Assembly: GCF_002155965.1 (NCBI RefSeq)
Contig: NZ_MUMH01000039.1
Span: forward strand, 32,857 to 96,856
Source: Allokutzneria sp. NRRL B-24872
GTDB taxonomy: Bacteria; Actinomycetota; Actinomycetes; Mycobacteriales; Pseudonocardiaceae
Direction: 5' to 3'
Length of the DNA stretch: 64,000 nucleotides
The notes beneath the pieces are model-generated. The model was not told the origin of the DNA. It saw nothing but the letters and a program-made list of their open reading frames with translations, and ran no database searches. This document shows positions 40,543 to 49,763 of the stretch, one piece after another (the first letter of the stretch is position 1; each line of letters opens with the position of its first letter). The position numbers were made by a program, and so were the translations under genes.

Positions 40543-43098
40543 CTACTGGGCCAGTAGTCGCGCGAGTTCGGTGCGGGAGCTGACGCCGAGCTTCGGATAG
40601 ATCTTGTACAGGTGGTACTCGACCGTGCGCGGGCTGAGGAAGAGCCGCGCGGCGACGTCCTTGTTCGACACGCCCTCCGCCACGAGCTGGGCGATCCGCA
40701 GCTCCTGCGGGGTGAGCACCGTCGGCTCGGCCACCGCACGCGACTCGCCCGCGGCGCGGAGTTCACCCAGCGCCCGTCGCTCCCACGGTCGCGCTCCGAG
40801 CCTGCCGAAGACCTCCGCCGCCGCGCGCAGGTGCGGCCGGGCCTCGCTGACCTTGCGGTCCCGCCGCAGCCGCTCGCCGAGCAGCAACGCGGTCCGCGCG
40901 CGCTCGTAGTCGGAGTCGGTCTCCAGCGCCTGTTCGAGCAGCGGCACCGGGTCGTCCTCGACCAACGCGCGGCAGCGGGCGACGAGCGCCTGGGCTCGCG
41001 CGGTCGTCGCGTTCACCGACCACCGCTTGATGAACTCGATGCTCTCCCTTGCCACGTCGAGGTTTCCGGTCGCCACGGCGGCTTCGACGCGGTCGGCCGT
41101 CGAGCCCCAGACCGCGATCGGGTGGCCCGCGCCCGGCCCCGCCGTGGTCATCGCGGTGAGCCGGTCGTGCGCTTCCTGGAAGCGGCCCGCGCCGAGGTCG
41201 AGCAGCGCCAGCGCGTAGTTCGCGACGCCCACGCGCAGGCCCACGCGGTGGGGGATCGCGATCGCCAGCGCCTCGTTCGCGAAACCCCGGCAGTCATCCT
41301 CGCGCCCGTGGATCGCCGCGACCATCGCGAGGTTGGCCAGGTGCGCCGCCGCGCAGTTGACGTACCCGGCCTCCTTGGCCAGCGCGAGACCTTCCTCGGA
41401 GAGCGCGGCGCTGTGCGCGAGGTTGCCGTTCATCCGCTCAGCCGTCGCCGCGAACTCCAACACCACGGGCAGCGTGCCCACCATCCCCGACACCCGCGCC
41501 ACGCGCCCGGCTCGCGCGGCGAAGTCGGCCGCCGCGTCGCCCTCGCCCAGATGGCTCGCCGCCGCTGCCGCCCACAACAGCTCGCTCGCGTCCTCTCGCG
41601 GCTTGATGTCGCGCAGAATCGCCGTTCCCCTGGCGGTTTCTCCGGCTTGCAACGCGCCCGTGCCGACGAGCACGTCGCGCAGGAAGCTGGGCTCCAGCTG
41701 CTCAGCCCGTCGCCCCGCCTCGATCGCCACGGCGGTGTCCCCGACGTAGGAGGCGGCTTCGGCGGCGTCCGCCAGCAGCTCGACCCGGTTTCCCGCGGCC
41801 TCCAGGAAGATCCGCATCGCCTCGGCCGCGTCCCCGGAGTTCAGCTCGAACCGCCCGCGCAACTGTTCCAGCTCCGGCGTGTCGTTCAGGGCCTTCGCCT
41901 TGCTCAGCAGACTCCGCGCCTGCCCCGGTTTTCCGCCCAACCAAGCCGATTCCGCCGCTGCCGCGAGGCGTTCTGCCTGGCGTGAGGTGTCCGGTGTGAG
42001 CGCCGCGGCTCGGGCCAGCGCGTTGGCGGCGTCGGCGTATCCGCCTCGTTCGCGTGCCCTCCACGCCGAGTCCGTCAGCGCCTGCGCCACGGCTTCGTCC
42101 GGGCCGAGCGCGGCTTCCGCTCGGTGGTGCGCTCGACGGTCCGCGTCGCCGACTGCCTCTGCCAGTTGCTCGTGCACCTGCCGCTTCTGCGTCGACGTGG
42201 CCGCCGTGACCGTCGCCGAGCGAACGAGGGGATGGCGAAACTGGATCGCCGCGCCGTCGAGGCTGATGAGCCCGCTCTCTTCGGCTGCTTGCAATCCGGT
42301 CGCCCCGGCGCGCAGGACTACGCCGAGGTCGCCACGGCCTTCCAGCGCCGCGATCAGCAACGCGCGCCTCGCGTCCTTCGGCAGGCGTGCGACCTGCTCC
42401 CCGAAGACGTCGCCGACCGGCAGGGGATCGGGCAGCGGCGTCGCTCCGGACAGCTGCTCCGGTGTCAACAGCTCGCCGACCTCGCGCAGTGCGAGCGGAT
42501 TTCCGTTGGTGAGCCTGGTGATCTCGGCGATCGGCGCTGCTTCCGGCAGCAGCTTCGCCGCGCTCGCCTCGTCGAGCCCGGCCAGGCGGAGCTGCCGTAC
42601 TCCGCGCAACGCGTGCCGAACCTCCGCCGTGTCCCGCGCCGCGATGAGCAGGCGGACCTTCTCCCCGCGCAGGCGGCGCGCGGCGAAGAGCAACGCGTCC
42701 GCCGACGCCTGGTCGAGCCACTGGAAGTCGTCGACCACGCACAGCAGGCCGTCCGGCTCCGCCGCTTCGATCAGCAACGAGAGCACCGCCGCCGAGACCA
42801 GGAAGCGGTCCTCCGCGCGCGACTCCGCCAGGCCGAGCGCGGCCTTGATCGCGTCCCGCTGCGCTTCCGGCAGCGCGTCCGCGAGGTGTGCCACCGGCCG
42901 CAGGAGTTGGTGCAGCGCGGCGAACGCGAGCCCTGACTCCGGCTCAGCGCCCGTCGCCCACAACGCCTTCTTCGCGCTTTCCCGTAGCAGAGCGGATTTT
43001 CCCGCGCCGGGCTCGCCGAGCACCGCGAGCGCACTGTGATCGCCCTTCAGGAACTCGTCGATCTCGGCCAGTTCCGCTTCGCGTCCGATGAGTGTCAT
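40543..43098 (-). CDS. Large LuxR-family regulator (LAL type)
   Basis: The 851-residue protein has a Walker A motif at 28-35 (GEPGAGKS), an ATPase domain, a long TPR-like helical middle, and a C-terminal LuxR HTH (ELRIAQLVAEGVSNKDVAA, then SPRTVEYHLYKIYPKLGV). LAL proteins sense small ligands and activate adjacent operons, often secondary metabolism or sugar use. Its ATG overlaps the upstream MBL gene stop (ATGA), so those two are coupled. The target operon is not evident. Confidence 0.92.
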   Translation of the reverse strand: MTLIGREAELAEIDEFLKGDHSALAVLGEPGAGKSALLRESAKKALWATGAEPESGLAFAALHQLLRPVAHLADALPEAQRDAIKAALGLAESRAEDRFLVSAAVLSLLIEAAEPDGLLCVVDDFQWLDQASADALLFAARRLRGEKVRLLIAARDTAEVRHALRGVRQLRLAGLDEASAAKLLPEAAPIAEITRLTNGNPLALREVGELLTPEQLSGATPLPDPLPVGDVFGEQVARLPKDARRALLIAALEGRGDLGVVLRAGATGLQAAEESGLISLDGAAIQFRHPLVRSATVTAATSTQKRQVHEQLAEAVGDADRRAHHRAEAALGPDEAVAQALTDSAWRARERGGYADAANALARAAALTPDTSRQAERLAAAAESAWLGGKPGQARSLLSKAKALNDTPELEQLRGRFELNSGDAAEAMRIFLEAAGNRVELLADAAEAASYVGDTAVAIEAGRRAEQLEPSFLRDVLVGTGALQAGETARGTAILRDIKPREDASELLWAAAAASHLGEGDAAADFAARAGRVARVSGMVGTLPVVLEFAATAERMNGNLAHSAALSEEGLALAKEAGYVNCAAAHLANLAMVAAIHGREDDCRGFANEALAIAIPHRVGLRVGVANYALALLDLGAGRFQEAHDRLTAMTTAGPGAGHPIAVWGSTADRVEAAVATGNLDVARESIEFIKRWSVNATTARAQALVARCRALVEDDPVPLLEQALETDSDYERARTALLLGERLRRDRKVSEARPHLRAAAEVFGRLGARPWERRALGELRAAGESRAVAEPTVLTPQELRIAQLVAEGVSNKDVAARLFLSPRTVEYHLYKIYPKLGVSSRTELARLLAQ

Positions 43099-44009
43099 GG
43101 CAGCGTGCGTGTCTCTCCGATGGCCAGCGCCCACAGGTCCGCCGGATCGCGCCCGGCCTCCGCCCACGCCTTCTTGATGAGGCGCAGCGGCTCGTCCATC
43201 GGCTCCTTCGTCAACGCGAAGGTTCCCCAGTGCATTGCCGCGAGCCGTTGCGCCCCAACGTCTTCGAGTGCTTTCACGGCTTCTTCCGGGTTGATGTGCA
43301 CCGGCTTCATGAACCACCGCGGCTCGTAGGCGCCGATCGGCAGCATCGCCACGCCGATGCCCGGGTAGCGCTCACCGATCTCCGCGAACCACTTGCCGTA
43401 GCCCGAATCGCCCGCGTGGTAGGTCCTCGTGCCGTCCGGCGCCGTGATCACCCAGCCGCCCCAGAGCGTCGAGCACGTGTCGAACGCGCCTCGGCGGCTC
43501 CAGTGGTGTGCCGGGACGAAGCTGAACTCCAGGCCCGCCACCGTGGCCGACTCCCACCAGTCCAGTTCCGTCACATTGCGGAACCCGCGCTTGGCGAACC
43601 AGGACTTGAGCCCGAGGCCCACGAGGATCGGCGTCTCCCTCGGCAGCCGCTTGATCGTCGACGAGTCCAGGTGGTCGTAGTGGTCGTGGCTGATCACCAC
43701 CGCGTCGATCTTCGGCAGTTCGCCCCACGCCAGCCCCGGCGGCGTCCGCCTGCGCGCCCCGCCCGGAATCCGCGCCGCCCACACCGGATCGGTCAGCACC
43801 GCGACCCCGTTGAGCCGCACCAGGTAGGTCGAGTGCCCCACCCACGTCCAGCTCGTCTCCGCCGCTGGAAGCCCATTGCGCGCGATCGGCACCAGGTCCG
43901 CGTTCTCCCCGTTGCCGCCGAAACCCCCGTTCTCGCGCAGTATCCGGACCAAGTCGCCGATCCTGGGCAGCGGCGAGGTCAGGCGGTTTCGGAAGTTCTG
44001 GCGAGGCAT
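43095..44009 (-). CDS. MBL-fold metallohydrolase (NAPE-PLD/UlaG-like)
   Basis: The 304-residue product has the metallo-beta-lactamase zinc motif SHDHYDHLD, the block GHSTYLVRLNGVAVLTDP, and the later ligands FVPAHHWSRR and YHAGDSGYG. It resembles bacterial NAPE-PLD-like and UlaG-like phosphodiesterases. The first 35 residues are basic with no clear signal peptide. It is coupled to the LuxR gene by a 4-nt overlap. The substrate may be a phospholipid or cyclic phosphodiester. Confidence 0.9.
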   Translation of the reverse strand: MPRQNFRNRLTSPLPRIGDLVRILRENGGFGGNGENADLVPIARNGLPAAETSWTWVGHSTYLVRLNGVAVLTDPVWAARIPGGARRRTPPGLAWGELPKIDAVVISHDHYDHLDSSTIKRLPRETPILVGLGLKSWFAKRGFRNVTELDWWESATVAGLEFSFVPAHHWSRRGAFDTCSTLWGGWVITAPDGTRTYHAGDSGYGKWFAEIGERYPGIGVAMLPIGAYEPRWFMKPVHINPEEAVKALEDVGAQRLAAMHWGTFALTKEPMDEPLRLIKKAWAEAGRDPADLWALAIGETRTLP

Positions 44010-44029
44010 GCCGCCAGTCTGCCACCGCG

Positions 44030-44797
44030 CTACGACAGCGGGCGGACGGTGAGGATCTGCTGCGCGTGCCCGACCGGCCCGGCGAGGTCGTGCAGGACCG
44101 TGCTCGTCACGCCCTGGCCGGTCGGGCCGAACGTCACCGACGTATCGAGCCCGGTCCACCGCCCCTCCGGCTGACGGTGCAGGTGAACGGTCAGGTCGAC
44201 GTTCGGGAACATCCACTCGGTCGGCGGCTGGCGCACGGCGATCCCGTTCGCGGTGTCGACCAGCGCGACGTACGACGCGAGCGAGCTGACTTCCTCGCCC
44301 GCGACGAGGTCGTGCGGCGTCGACACCCACACCGTCGCGCGCCCCGGCTTCGACGGGACGACCGGGCGCACGTCCAGACTCGCGATGTAGCCGCCCGGCC
44401 AGACGTCGGTCAACGGTGTGGGGCTGACGGTGTCCGGGGGAGCGAGCCCGCCTGCTTCACCGCCCGCGACCGCCGTGGTGTCCTCGCTGCTCAGCGCCCA
44501 CGCCCGCGCTCGCACGACCGAGCGGCCCGCGATCACCACCACCGCTTCGACCAGCTCGATCGTGCGACCGGGGCGGATCGTCTCCACGCGGATCTCGCAC
44601 TCCTCCAGCGCGAGGCGGCCGAGGATGTCGAAGGAGATCCTGGAGAGCGCGGAGCCCGCGGGCAGGTGCTGCTCGATCGCGTGCGTGATGAGCCCACCCA
44701 GCGGGCTGAAGTGCTGTTCCGCCGGGTCCCATGCCCCGCCCGCGTGCTCCGTGGGCTTGTAGCGGCCGTCGCCGACGCGCTGGAAGTAGCTGCTCAT
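44030..44797 (-). CDS. Acyl-CoA thioesterase-like (TesB double hotdog) protein
   Basis: The 255-residue product reads as two hotdog halves: PLGGLITHAIEQHLP with SRISFDILGRLALEECEI in the first, and SLASYVALVDTANGIA plus VDLTVHLHRQPEGRW in the second. This is the TesB-like thioesterase family that hydrolyses acyl-CoA. GTG 44800 and ATG 44797 are adjacent choices. It follows a duplicated GNAT tail (see 44800-45022). Confidence 0.82.
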   Translation of the reverse strand: MSSYFQRVGDGRYKPTEHAGGAWDPAEQHFSPLGGLITHAIEQHLPAGSALSRISFDILGRLALEECEIRVETIRPGRTIELVEAVVVIAGRSVVRARAWALSSEDTTAVAGGEAGGLAPPDTVSPTPLTDVWPGGYIASLDVRPVVPSKPGRATVWVSTPHDLVAGEEVSSLASYVALVDTANGIAVRQPPTEWMFPNVDLTVHLHRQPEGRWTGLDTSVTFGPTGQGVTSTVLHDLAGPVGHAQQILTVRPLS

Positions 44798-44799
44798 CA

Positions 44800-45022
44800 C
44801 GCCAACCTAATCAGCCCGGCCGAGGTCGACCTGTCGCCGTCGTCAGGTCCCGGCTCGGAACTCGTCCAGCAGCTCCGCAACCACTCCGTGTACCGATCTC
44901 TGCCGCACCCACATGCCGGGGCGCTCGCGCACTTCTTCGAGGAACCCGTACACGTCCCGCAGTTCCGCCGGGTGCTTCTGCATTTGCTTACGCCAATCTG
45001 ATCAGCCCGGCTGGGGTCGGCC
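44800..45022. repeat. Duplicated GNAT 3' end
   Basis: Two 32-nt segments at 44800-44831 and 44991-45022 match at 27 positions, and both encode the tail xAGLIRLA followed by a stop on the minus strand. The second is the true end of the GNAT gene. The first has no gene body and marks an old duplication or rearrangement. Confidence 0.6.
44843..44983 (-). CDS. Small 46-residue protein, possibly a truncated family member
   Basis: The product MQKHPAELRDVYGFLEEV continues with RERPGMWVRQRSVHGVVAEL. It resembles the N-terminus of a larger actinobacterial family of small proteins starting with an LEExRxRPGMYV motif, from memory. It ends after 46 residues and may be a fragment. It sits between the duplicated GNAT tails. 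There is no good ribosome-binding site. Confidence 0.4.
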   Translation of the reverse strand: MQKHPAELRDVYGFLEEVRERPGMWVRQRSVHGVVAELLDEFRAGT

Positions 45023-45383
45023 GGAAACCGCAGCTGTCGAAGTAGAACTCGCGCAGGTGCTCCTCGAAGTCCACGTGCAACCACTCGCACCCGGCGGCCT
45101 TGGCGTGCTCGGTCGCTGTCGCGATGAGCTGTGTGCCCACACCTCGCCGCTGCACCTTCTTGGCTGCCAACGTGTCGAGCACGAAGGCGTGCACCCCGCC
45201 GTCCCAGGCCACGTTCACGAAGCCCACCAGCTCGCCCCGCTCACGCGCGCACACCCAGCCCAGGCTGTGCCCGGTCACCTGGCCCCACCAGTCGTCATCG
45301 CGCAGCCGCCCGCCGAAGCCCTCCGCGTGCAGCTCGTTGACCTCGGCGTTGTCGAACTTCCCGCGCCACTCGTAGCTGATCAT
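44988..45383 (-). CDS. GNAT-family N-acetyltransferase
   Basis: The 131-residue protein has the acetyl-CoA binding loop VQRRGVGTQLIATATEHAKAAG and ends LREFYFDSCGFRPTPAGLIRLA, as usual for GNAT proteins. It would transfer an acetyl group to an amine, perhaps for resistance or tailoring. Its start overlaps the upstream glycosyltransferase stop by 4 nt, so both are in one operon. An extra copy of its 3' end lies downstream. Confidence 0.88.
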   Translation of the reverse strand: MISYEWRGKFDNAEVNELHAEGFGGRLRDDDWWGQVTGHSLGWVCARERGELVGFVNVAWDGGVHAFVLDTLAAKKVQRRGVGTQLIATATEHAKAAGCEWLHVDFEEHLREFYFDSCGFRPTPAGLIRLA

Positions 45384-46585
45384 CCCGCCAACTCCACGAG
45401 CATCTTCGCGGCGACCATCGCCCCGTCGCTCCGGACTTCGCTGGCCACTTCCTTCGCTCGGGTGCCGAGTGTCAACGCCGTGGCGAGCGCGGCCGCCAGC
45501 GACTCGACGGTCGGCCTTCTGCCCTCGTGCGCCACGCCGATGCCCAGCTCAGCGACTCGGCGGGCCCAATGCGGCTGGTCAGCGATCTGCGGCACCACCA
45601 CCTGCGGCGCTCCCGCCCGCGCTGCCGCTGTCGTCGTGCCCGCGCCGCCGTGGTGCACGACCGCCGCCACCCTCGGGAACAGCGCCTGCTGGTTGACGTC
45701 GCCGACCACGAAGCAGTCGTCCGCGTCGTCGATCGCGGCCAGCCCCGCCCACCCGCTCGCGAGGACCACCCGCCGACCGTGCGCGCGGCACACTTCGATG
45801 GCCACCCGCGCGATGTCCTCCGGCGCGTAGGCGGCCATGCTGCCCAGACCCACGTACACCGGCTGCGCGCCCGCCTCCAGGAACTCGTCCAACCCCTCCG
45901 GCAACGGCCGCTCGTCGGGCAAGATCCACGCTCCGGTCTGCACGATGTCGAGCTCGGTCAGCCCCTTCGACGGGCACAACGCCTCGTCCGCCGCCAACCA
46001 CGGCTGACCGGTCAGGACGTGGTCGCGGACGTTGTCCACCGGCGGCAACCCGATCTCCGCCCGGTGCTTGTTCAGCGTCTCCCCGTACAGCCCGTTCACG
46101 CGCTCGGCGTCCTGCTCCCACAGCACCCGGTGGTCCGTCTCGTCCTCCGACGACGGCGTGCCCGGACGCCGCCCCGGCCGGAAGTGCTGCGACGGCAAGC
46201 CGATGATGTGGAAGCACGCCAACACGTAGGGGATGCCCAGCTGCTCCGCCACATCCCGCGCTCCGGCCGGCATCAGGCCCGTCGCCAGCACCGCGTCGCA
46301 CCCCTTCGCCGCCTCGCCCAACGTCTCGAACCGCGCCTTGACGAGTTCGGGCGCCAGCCGAAACGCGTCCTGCGCTGTCGGCGGCTTCGGGTTCGCCACC
46401 ACCGAGCGCACCGTCGGCCCCAGCGGCACCAACTCCACTCCCACGCGGTTGAGCAACGTCGCGAACTCCGCGTCCGGCGGCGCGCACACCCGTGCTTCCG
46501 CCCCCAGCTCCCGCAACGCCACCGCGAGCCCCGCCAACGGCTCCACATCCCCGCGCGATCCCCACGTGGTCAACGCAAAACGCAC
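45380..46585 (-). CDS. Glycosyltransferase, GT1/GT28 type (vancomycin Gtf-like)
   Basis: The 401-residue protein starts TWGSRGDVEPLAGLAVALRE, as in glycopeptide glycosyltransferases (GtfA to GtfE). It has the donor-binding signature HHGGAGTTTAAARAGAPQV then PQIADQPHWARRV. It probably attaches a sugar to a hydrophobic acceptor such as an antibiotic, for biosynthesis or inactivation. It starts at a GTG behind GGAGAT. The coupled GNAT gene suggests a two-enzyme modification unit. No sugar-nucleotide genes are nearby. Confidence 0.9.
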   Translation of the reverse strand: MRFALTTWGSRGDVEPLAGLAVALRELGAEARVCAPPDAEFATLLNRVGVELVPLGPTVRSVVANPKPPTAQDAFRLAPELVKARFETLGEAAKGCDAVLATGLMPAGARDVAEQLGIPYVLACFHIIGLPSQHFRPGRRPGTPSSEDETDHRVLWEQDAERVNGLYGETLNKHRAEIGLPPVDNVRDHVLTGQPWLAADEALCPSKGLTELDIVQTGAWILPDERPLPEGLDEFLEAGAQPVYVGLGSMAAYAPEDIARVAIEVCRAHGRRVVLASGWAGLAAIDDADDCFVVGDVNQQALFPRVAAVVHHGGAGTTTAAARAGAPQVVVPQIADQPHWARRVAELGIGVAHEGRRPTVESLAAALATALTLGTRAKEVASEVRSDGAMVAAKMLVELAG

Positions 46586-46848
46586 TCTCGATCTCCATTT
46601 CCCCAGGTCCTGGCCTCAGGCCGGAGATTCTGCGCCATCACGGGGGTCTTGCCGCAAGCCCCCCAACGCGCTATACGTTGAAGTGGGAGGACGCGCTCCG
46701 GCGAGGTTGGGCAGTCTTCAAGACCCCCAAACCCCCCTGTCGATCATCGTTAACCACCCCAAACCCTGATGCCGTCGTTGGCTTGACCTGAAGTCGCGTT
46801 GAGGTTGTTGGGTGGAGGAGACGACCTCGACGAGATGGTGGAGCGGGC

Positions 46849-47787
46849 ATGCGCGTGGTGCGGGTGAGCGGGTTCGGCGGGCCTGAGGTGCTGGAGCTGG
46901 CGGAGGTGCCGGAACCGGTGCCGGGGGCGGGTGAAGTGCTGGTCGAAGTGTCCACAGTGGACGTGTTGTTCCTGGACGCGAGCCTGCGGAGCGGGTGGGG
47001 CGCGGAGTACTTCGGGTTGGAGCCGCCGTACGTGCCGGGCGACGGGATCGCCGGGCGGGTCACGGCGGCGGGCGAAGGGGCCGAAGCCTGGGTGGGCGCG
47101 GAGGTGGTGGCGAGGACGCCGGGGGCCTACGCGGAGCGGGTGGTGGTCGGGGTGAAGGACCTGGCCAAGGTGCCGGAAGGGCTCGGCGTGCAGACGGCGG
47201 CGGCTTTGGTGCACGACGGGGCGACGGCGCTGGGCGTGTTCGACAACGCGCAGGTCAAGCCGGGGGAGCGGGTGCTCGTGACGGCCGCGGCCGGTGGGCT
47301 GGGGATTCTGCTCGTGCAGCTGGCGCGCGCGGCGGGGGCGACGGTGATCGCGGCGGCGCGCGGGCGGGAGAAGCTGGAGCTGGCGCGCGAGCACGGGGCC
47401 AGCGAAGCGGTGGACTACACCGAACCGGGCTGGGCGGAGCGCGTGGGCAGCGCTGACGTGGTGTTCGACGGCGCGGGCGGCGAGATCGGCCGGGCGGCGT
47501 TGGGGATCGCGAAGCGCTGGTTCTCCGCGCACGGGGCGTCGAGCGGCGGCTTCGCGACGAACGGCGCGACGACCGGCGGAGCGTCGGGAGTGACGGTCAA
47601 GGGGATCGAGCAAGCGCAGTTCACGCCGGAGCAGGCGGTGCGGCTGATCGGAAGGGCGATGGACGAAGCGGTGGCGGGGCGGATGAATCCCGTTGTGGGA
47701 CAGACGTTCCCGCTCGCCGAGGCGGCGAAGGCGCACGAAGCCCTCGAAGCGCGCGCCACTCTCGGCAAGACCCTCCTCGTCGTCTGA
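46849..47787 (+). CDS. Zinc-independent medium-chain quinone oxidoreductase
   Basis: The 312-residue product has GFGGPEVLELAEVPEPVPGAG at its N-terminus and the NADPH motif AAAGGLGILLVQLARA. It lacks the zinc cysteines of alcohol dehydrogenases, so it is of the Qor type, reducing quinones or enones. The ATG follows GGAGCGGGC. A strong hairpin terminator follows. Confidence 0.9.
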   Translation: MRVVRVSGFGGPEVLELAEVPEPVPGAGEVLVEVSTVDVLFLDASLRSGWGAEYFGLEPPYVPGDGIAGRVTAAGEGAEAWVGAEVVARTPGAYAERVVVGVKDLAKVPEGLGVQTAAALVHDGATALGVFDNAQVKPGERVLVTAAAGGLGILLVQLARAAGATVIAAARGREKLELAREHGASEAVDYTEPGWAERVGSADVVFDGAGGEIGRAALGIAKRWFSAHGASSGGFATNGATTGGASGVTVKGIEQAQFTPEQAVRLIGRAMDEAVAGRMNPVVGQTFPLAEAAKAHEALEARATLGKTLLVV

Positions 47788-47792
47788 ACGCG

Positions 47793-47822
47793 GGAAACCC
47801 CGGCTCGGGGGCCGGGGTTTCC
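47793..47822. terminator. Bidirectional hairpin terminator
   Basis: GGAAACCCCGGC (47793-47804) and GCCGGGGTTTCC (47811-47822) pair perfectly around a 6-nt loop. It lies between the convergent quinone oxidoreductase and stress-protein genes and can serve both. Confidence 0.8.
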
Positions 47823-47832
47823 AGGACGGGGA

Positions 47833-48090
47833 CTAGGCCTTGGACTTGGAGTGGGCGATGCCCTCGGCGACGCCGATGAGGGCTACGGAGGCGACGACGG
47901 CGATGACGAAGCCGAGGGTGTTGAGCTCCCAGATGTCGCCGGTGCCGAGGAGATTGGCGATGGTGCCGCCGATCACCGAACCGACCAGGCCGAGCAGCAG
48001 AGTGGCCAGGATGCTGAGGCGCTGCCTGCCCGGCGTGATCAGCCGGGCGAGCACGCCGATGATGAGTCCCGCGACGATGAACCCGATCAT
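47833..48090 (-). CDS. GlsB/YeaQ/YmgE-family membrane protein
   Basis: The 85-residue product has three hydrophobic segments: GFIVAGLIIGVLARL, LLLGLVGSVIGGTIANLL and VIAVVASVALIGVAEGI. The GRQRLSILATLLLGLVGS block is typical of transglycosylase-associated or stress-response membrane proteins. The exact role is unknown; relatives are induced by general stress. Start ATG 48090. Confidence 0.9.
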   Translation of the reverse strand: MIGFIVAGLIIGVLARLITPGRQRLSILATLLLGLVGSVIGGTIANLLGTGDIWELNTLGFVIAVVASVALIGVAEGIAHSKSKA

Positions 48091-48129
48091 GTGAGCCTCC
48101 TTGCTCGTGGTGAGGCCGAAACCCTGCGA

Positions 48130-48942
48130 TCAGTATGCGGTGACCAGCATCGCGGGAGACCACCAGTACGACATCAGGGGCATAACGTCCACCTGCGCGA
48201 ACCCGGCGTCGAGGAGCTGCTGCCGCCACGCGGAGATGGGCTGCTCCCACGTGGAGCGCACGGCGCCGGGCACGATCTGGCCGAGCAGTACGGGCAGTAG
48301 GAAACCTTGGGCCACAAGGGAATCAGGGTACTCGGCGACGCCCATTTCGTAGCGCGACACCAGCCACGCGAGGTCGTCGGATGCCAAAGGCACGTCGAAC
48401 TCCGCGATAACGAGGCGGTCAACGTGCGGGCGGAGGCGGCGGAGCACGGACAGGCGCTCCGAAGGTTCCAAGGCGTGCAAGGAGAAAGTCGCCTGCGCGG
48501 CGGACCAACGCCGCGAGAGCTGAAGCGTGAACTCCTGCGCGGTCGAGTTCCACGTGTGCGCGGAGGGAACGCGTTGCCGAGCGAGGTCGAGCAGCGCGGC
48601 GGACGGCTCGACGAGGTCGATGCGCTCGAAGGCGTGCGAAGCGAGCGCGGGAGCGACCGCGAGGCCGTCGCCGCACCCGATGTCGAGCAAGGACGACGGC
48701 CGGTGCGCGGCGTAGGAGTCGGCCAGAGCCTGGCTCAGCCGCGAGTACAGCTCGACATTGCCGCCGCCGCGCACGAACGCGCGGAACGCGGCGGGCTGGT
48801 CGTAGACGTGGCCATCGGCCTCGCTCTTCCAGTACGACGCCAACTCGTCGCCGAGCCGCGTGCCCGCCGACGACGCGAGTGCGCGCGCGGTGTCCCGATC
48901 TCCGTTTCGCCAAGCCTCAAGTGCTTCGACAACTGTGCTCAT
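48130..48942 (-). CDS. SAM-dependent methyltransferase
   Basis: The 270-residue product has the class I motif LLDIGCGDGLAVAP and a post-I acidic residue in IDLVEPSAALLDLARQ. The N-terminal 85 residues are helical and may gate the substrate. The target cannot be inferred. It begins 4 nt after the NERD-like gene stop, so it is in the same transcription unit. Confidence 0.82.
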   Translation of the reverse strand: MSTVVEALEAWRNGDRDTARALASSAGTRLGDELASYWKSEADGHVYDQPAAFRAFVRGGGNVELYSRLSQALADSYAAHRPSSLLDIGCGDGLAVAPALASHAFERIDLVEPSAALLDLARQRVPSAHTWNSTAQEFTLQLSRRWSAAQATFSLHALEPSERLSVLRRLRPHVDRLVIAEFDVPLASDDLAWLVSRYEMGVAEYPDSLVAQGFLLPVLLGQIVPGAVRSTWEQPISAWRQQLLDAGFAQVDVMPLMSYWWSPAMLVTAY

Positions 48943-48946
48943 GCGG

Positions 48947-49753
48947 TCAGTGGAACACGTCGTGGACGGTGCCCACCAACCAGATCAGGCCCGCGCATAT
49001 CAACGCCCCGAGGATGACCGTGAACACCAGACGTGCGTTCCCGCCGCGAGGGGCGGGAGCCGGAGCCGGAGGCGCGGCGGCAGGGCGCGGGGGCGGCGGA
49101 GGAGGTGGAGCGGGAGCGGGCTCGACCGGCTTGTAGATCGATTCGGGGATGCCGTGCTGGTAGAGGTCGAGCACGGTCGGCACCTGGTCGCTCAGCTTCA
49201 GCACCCGCGCGACCGCCGCGACGGTGTTGGCATCCCACACCTTCTCGCTCTTGCACAGCGCGTGGAAGTACTGCCGCAGCGGTTTCTGGTGCGGCGCGAG
49301 CACCACCTGGACGTCACCAGAGGACTCCGCGGCCAAGCTGACGGAAGCGCCCGTGGTCGGCAGCAGCACGACCAGCCCCGGCACCGAGCCGGTGGTGATC
49401 CCGGCGGAGTCCAGTGCCGCGCGCACGGCGGTGACATTGGCGCTGACCTGCGCGCCGGGGTTCATCGAGTGCAGCGCGGCTGGCTGCCCGTCGACCTCCC
49501 ACACGCCCTCGGCCGGGGTGTGCAGCGCGCCGTCCTGCCGCCGCGTGAAGCCGTCGATCTCCAGCACGAGACAGCCGTAGGGCGACAGCACCAACGCGTC
49601 GGCCATCCCGACGGGCGTGGCGGCGTTGAACACCGCGACCCCCGGCAGGCCGAAGTCTCCGGTCCAGGACCGCATCCACTGCGCGACCTTGGCTTCGGCC
49701 CCGACCAGGCCGTCCCCGCGCGCACCCTCGCTGTGCTGCACCGCCACCAGCAT
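48947..49753 (-). CDS. NERD-like nuclease-fold protein with C-terminal membrane anchor
   Basis: The 268-residue product has a restriction-endonuclease-like start (AEAKVAQWMRSW, DALVLSPYGCLVLEIDGF), as in NERD domains. A proline-rich linker follows at about 205-232. The last 25 residues form a hydrophobic segment (LVFTVILGALICAGLIWLVG). The nuclease domain would face the cytoplasm from a tail anchor. The usual catalytic lysine pattern (E-x-K) is unclear: EID is seen where ExK is expected, so activity is uncertain. Confidence 0.65.
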   Translation of the reverse strand: MLVAVQHSEGARGDGLVGAEAKVAQWMRSWTGDFGLPGVAVFNAATPVGMADALVLSPYGCLVLEIDGFTRRQDGALHTPAEGVWEVDGQPAALHSMNPGAQVSANVTAVRAALDSAGITTGSVPGLVVLLPTTGASVSLAAESSGDVQVVLAPHQKPLRQYFHALCKSEKVWDANTVAAVARVLKLSDQVPTVLDLYQHGIPESIYKPVEPAPAPPPPPPPRPAAAPPAPAPAPRGGNARLVFTVILGALICAGLIWLVGTVHDVFH

Positions 49754-49763
49754 GCGGCCGAGT

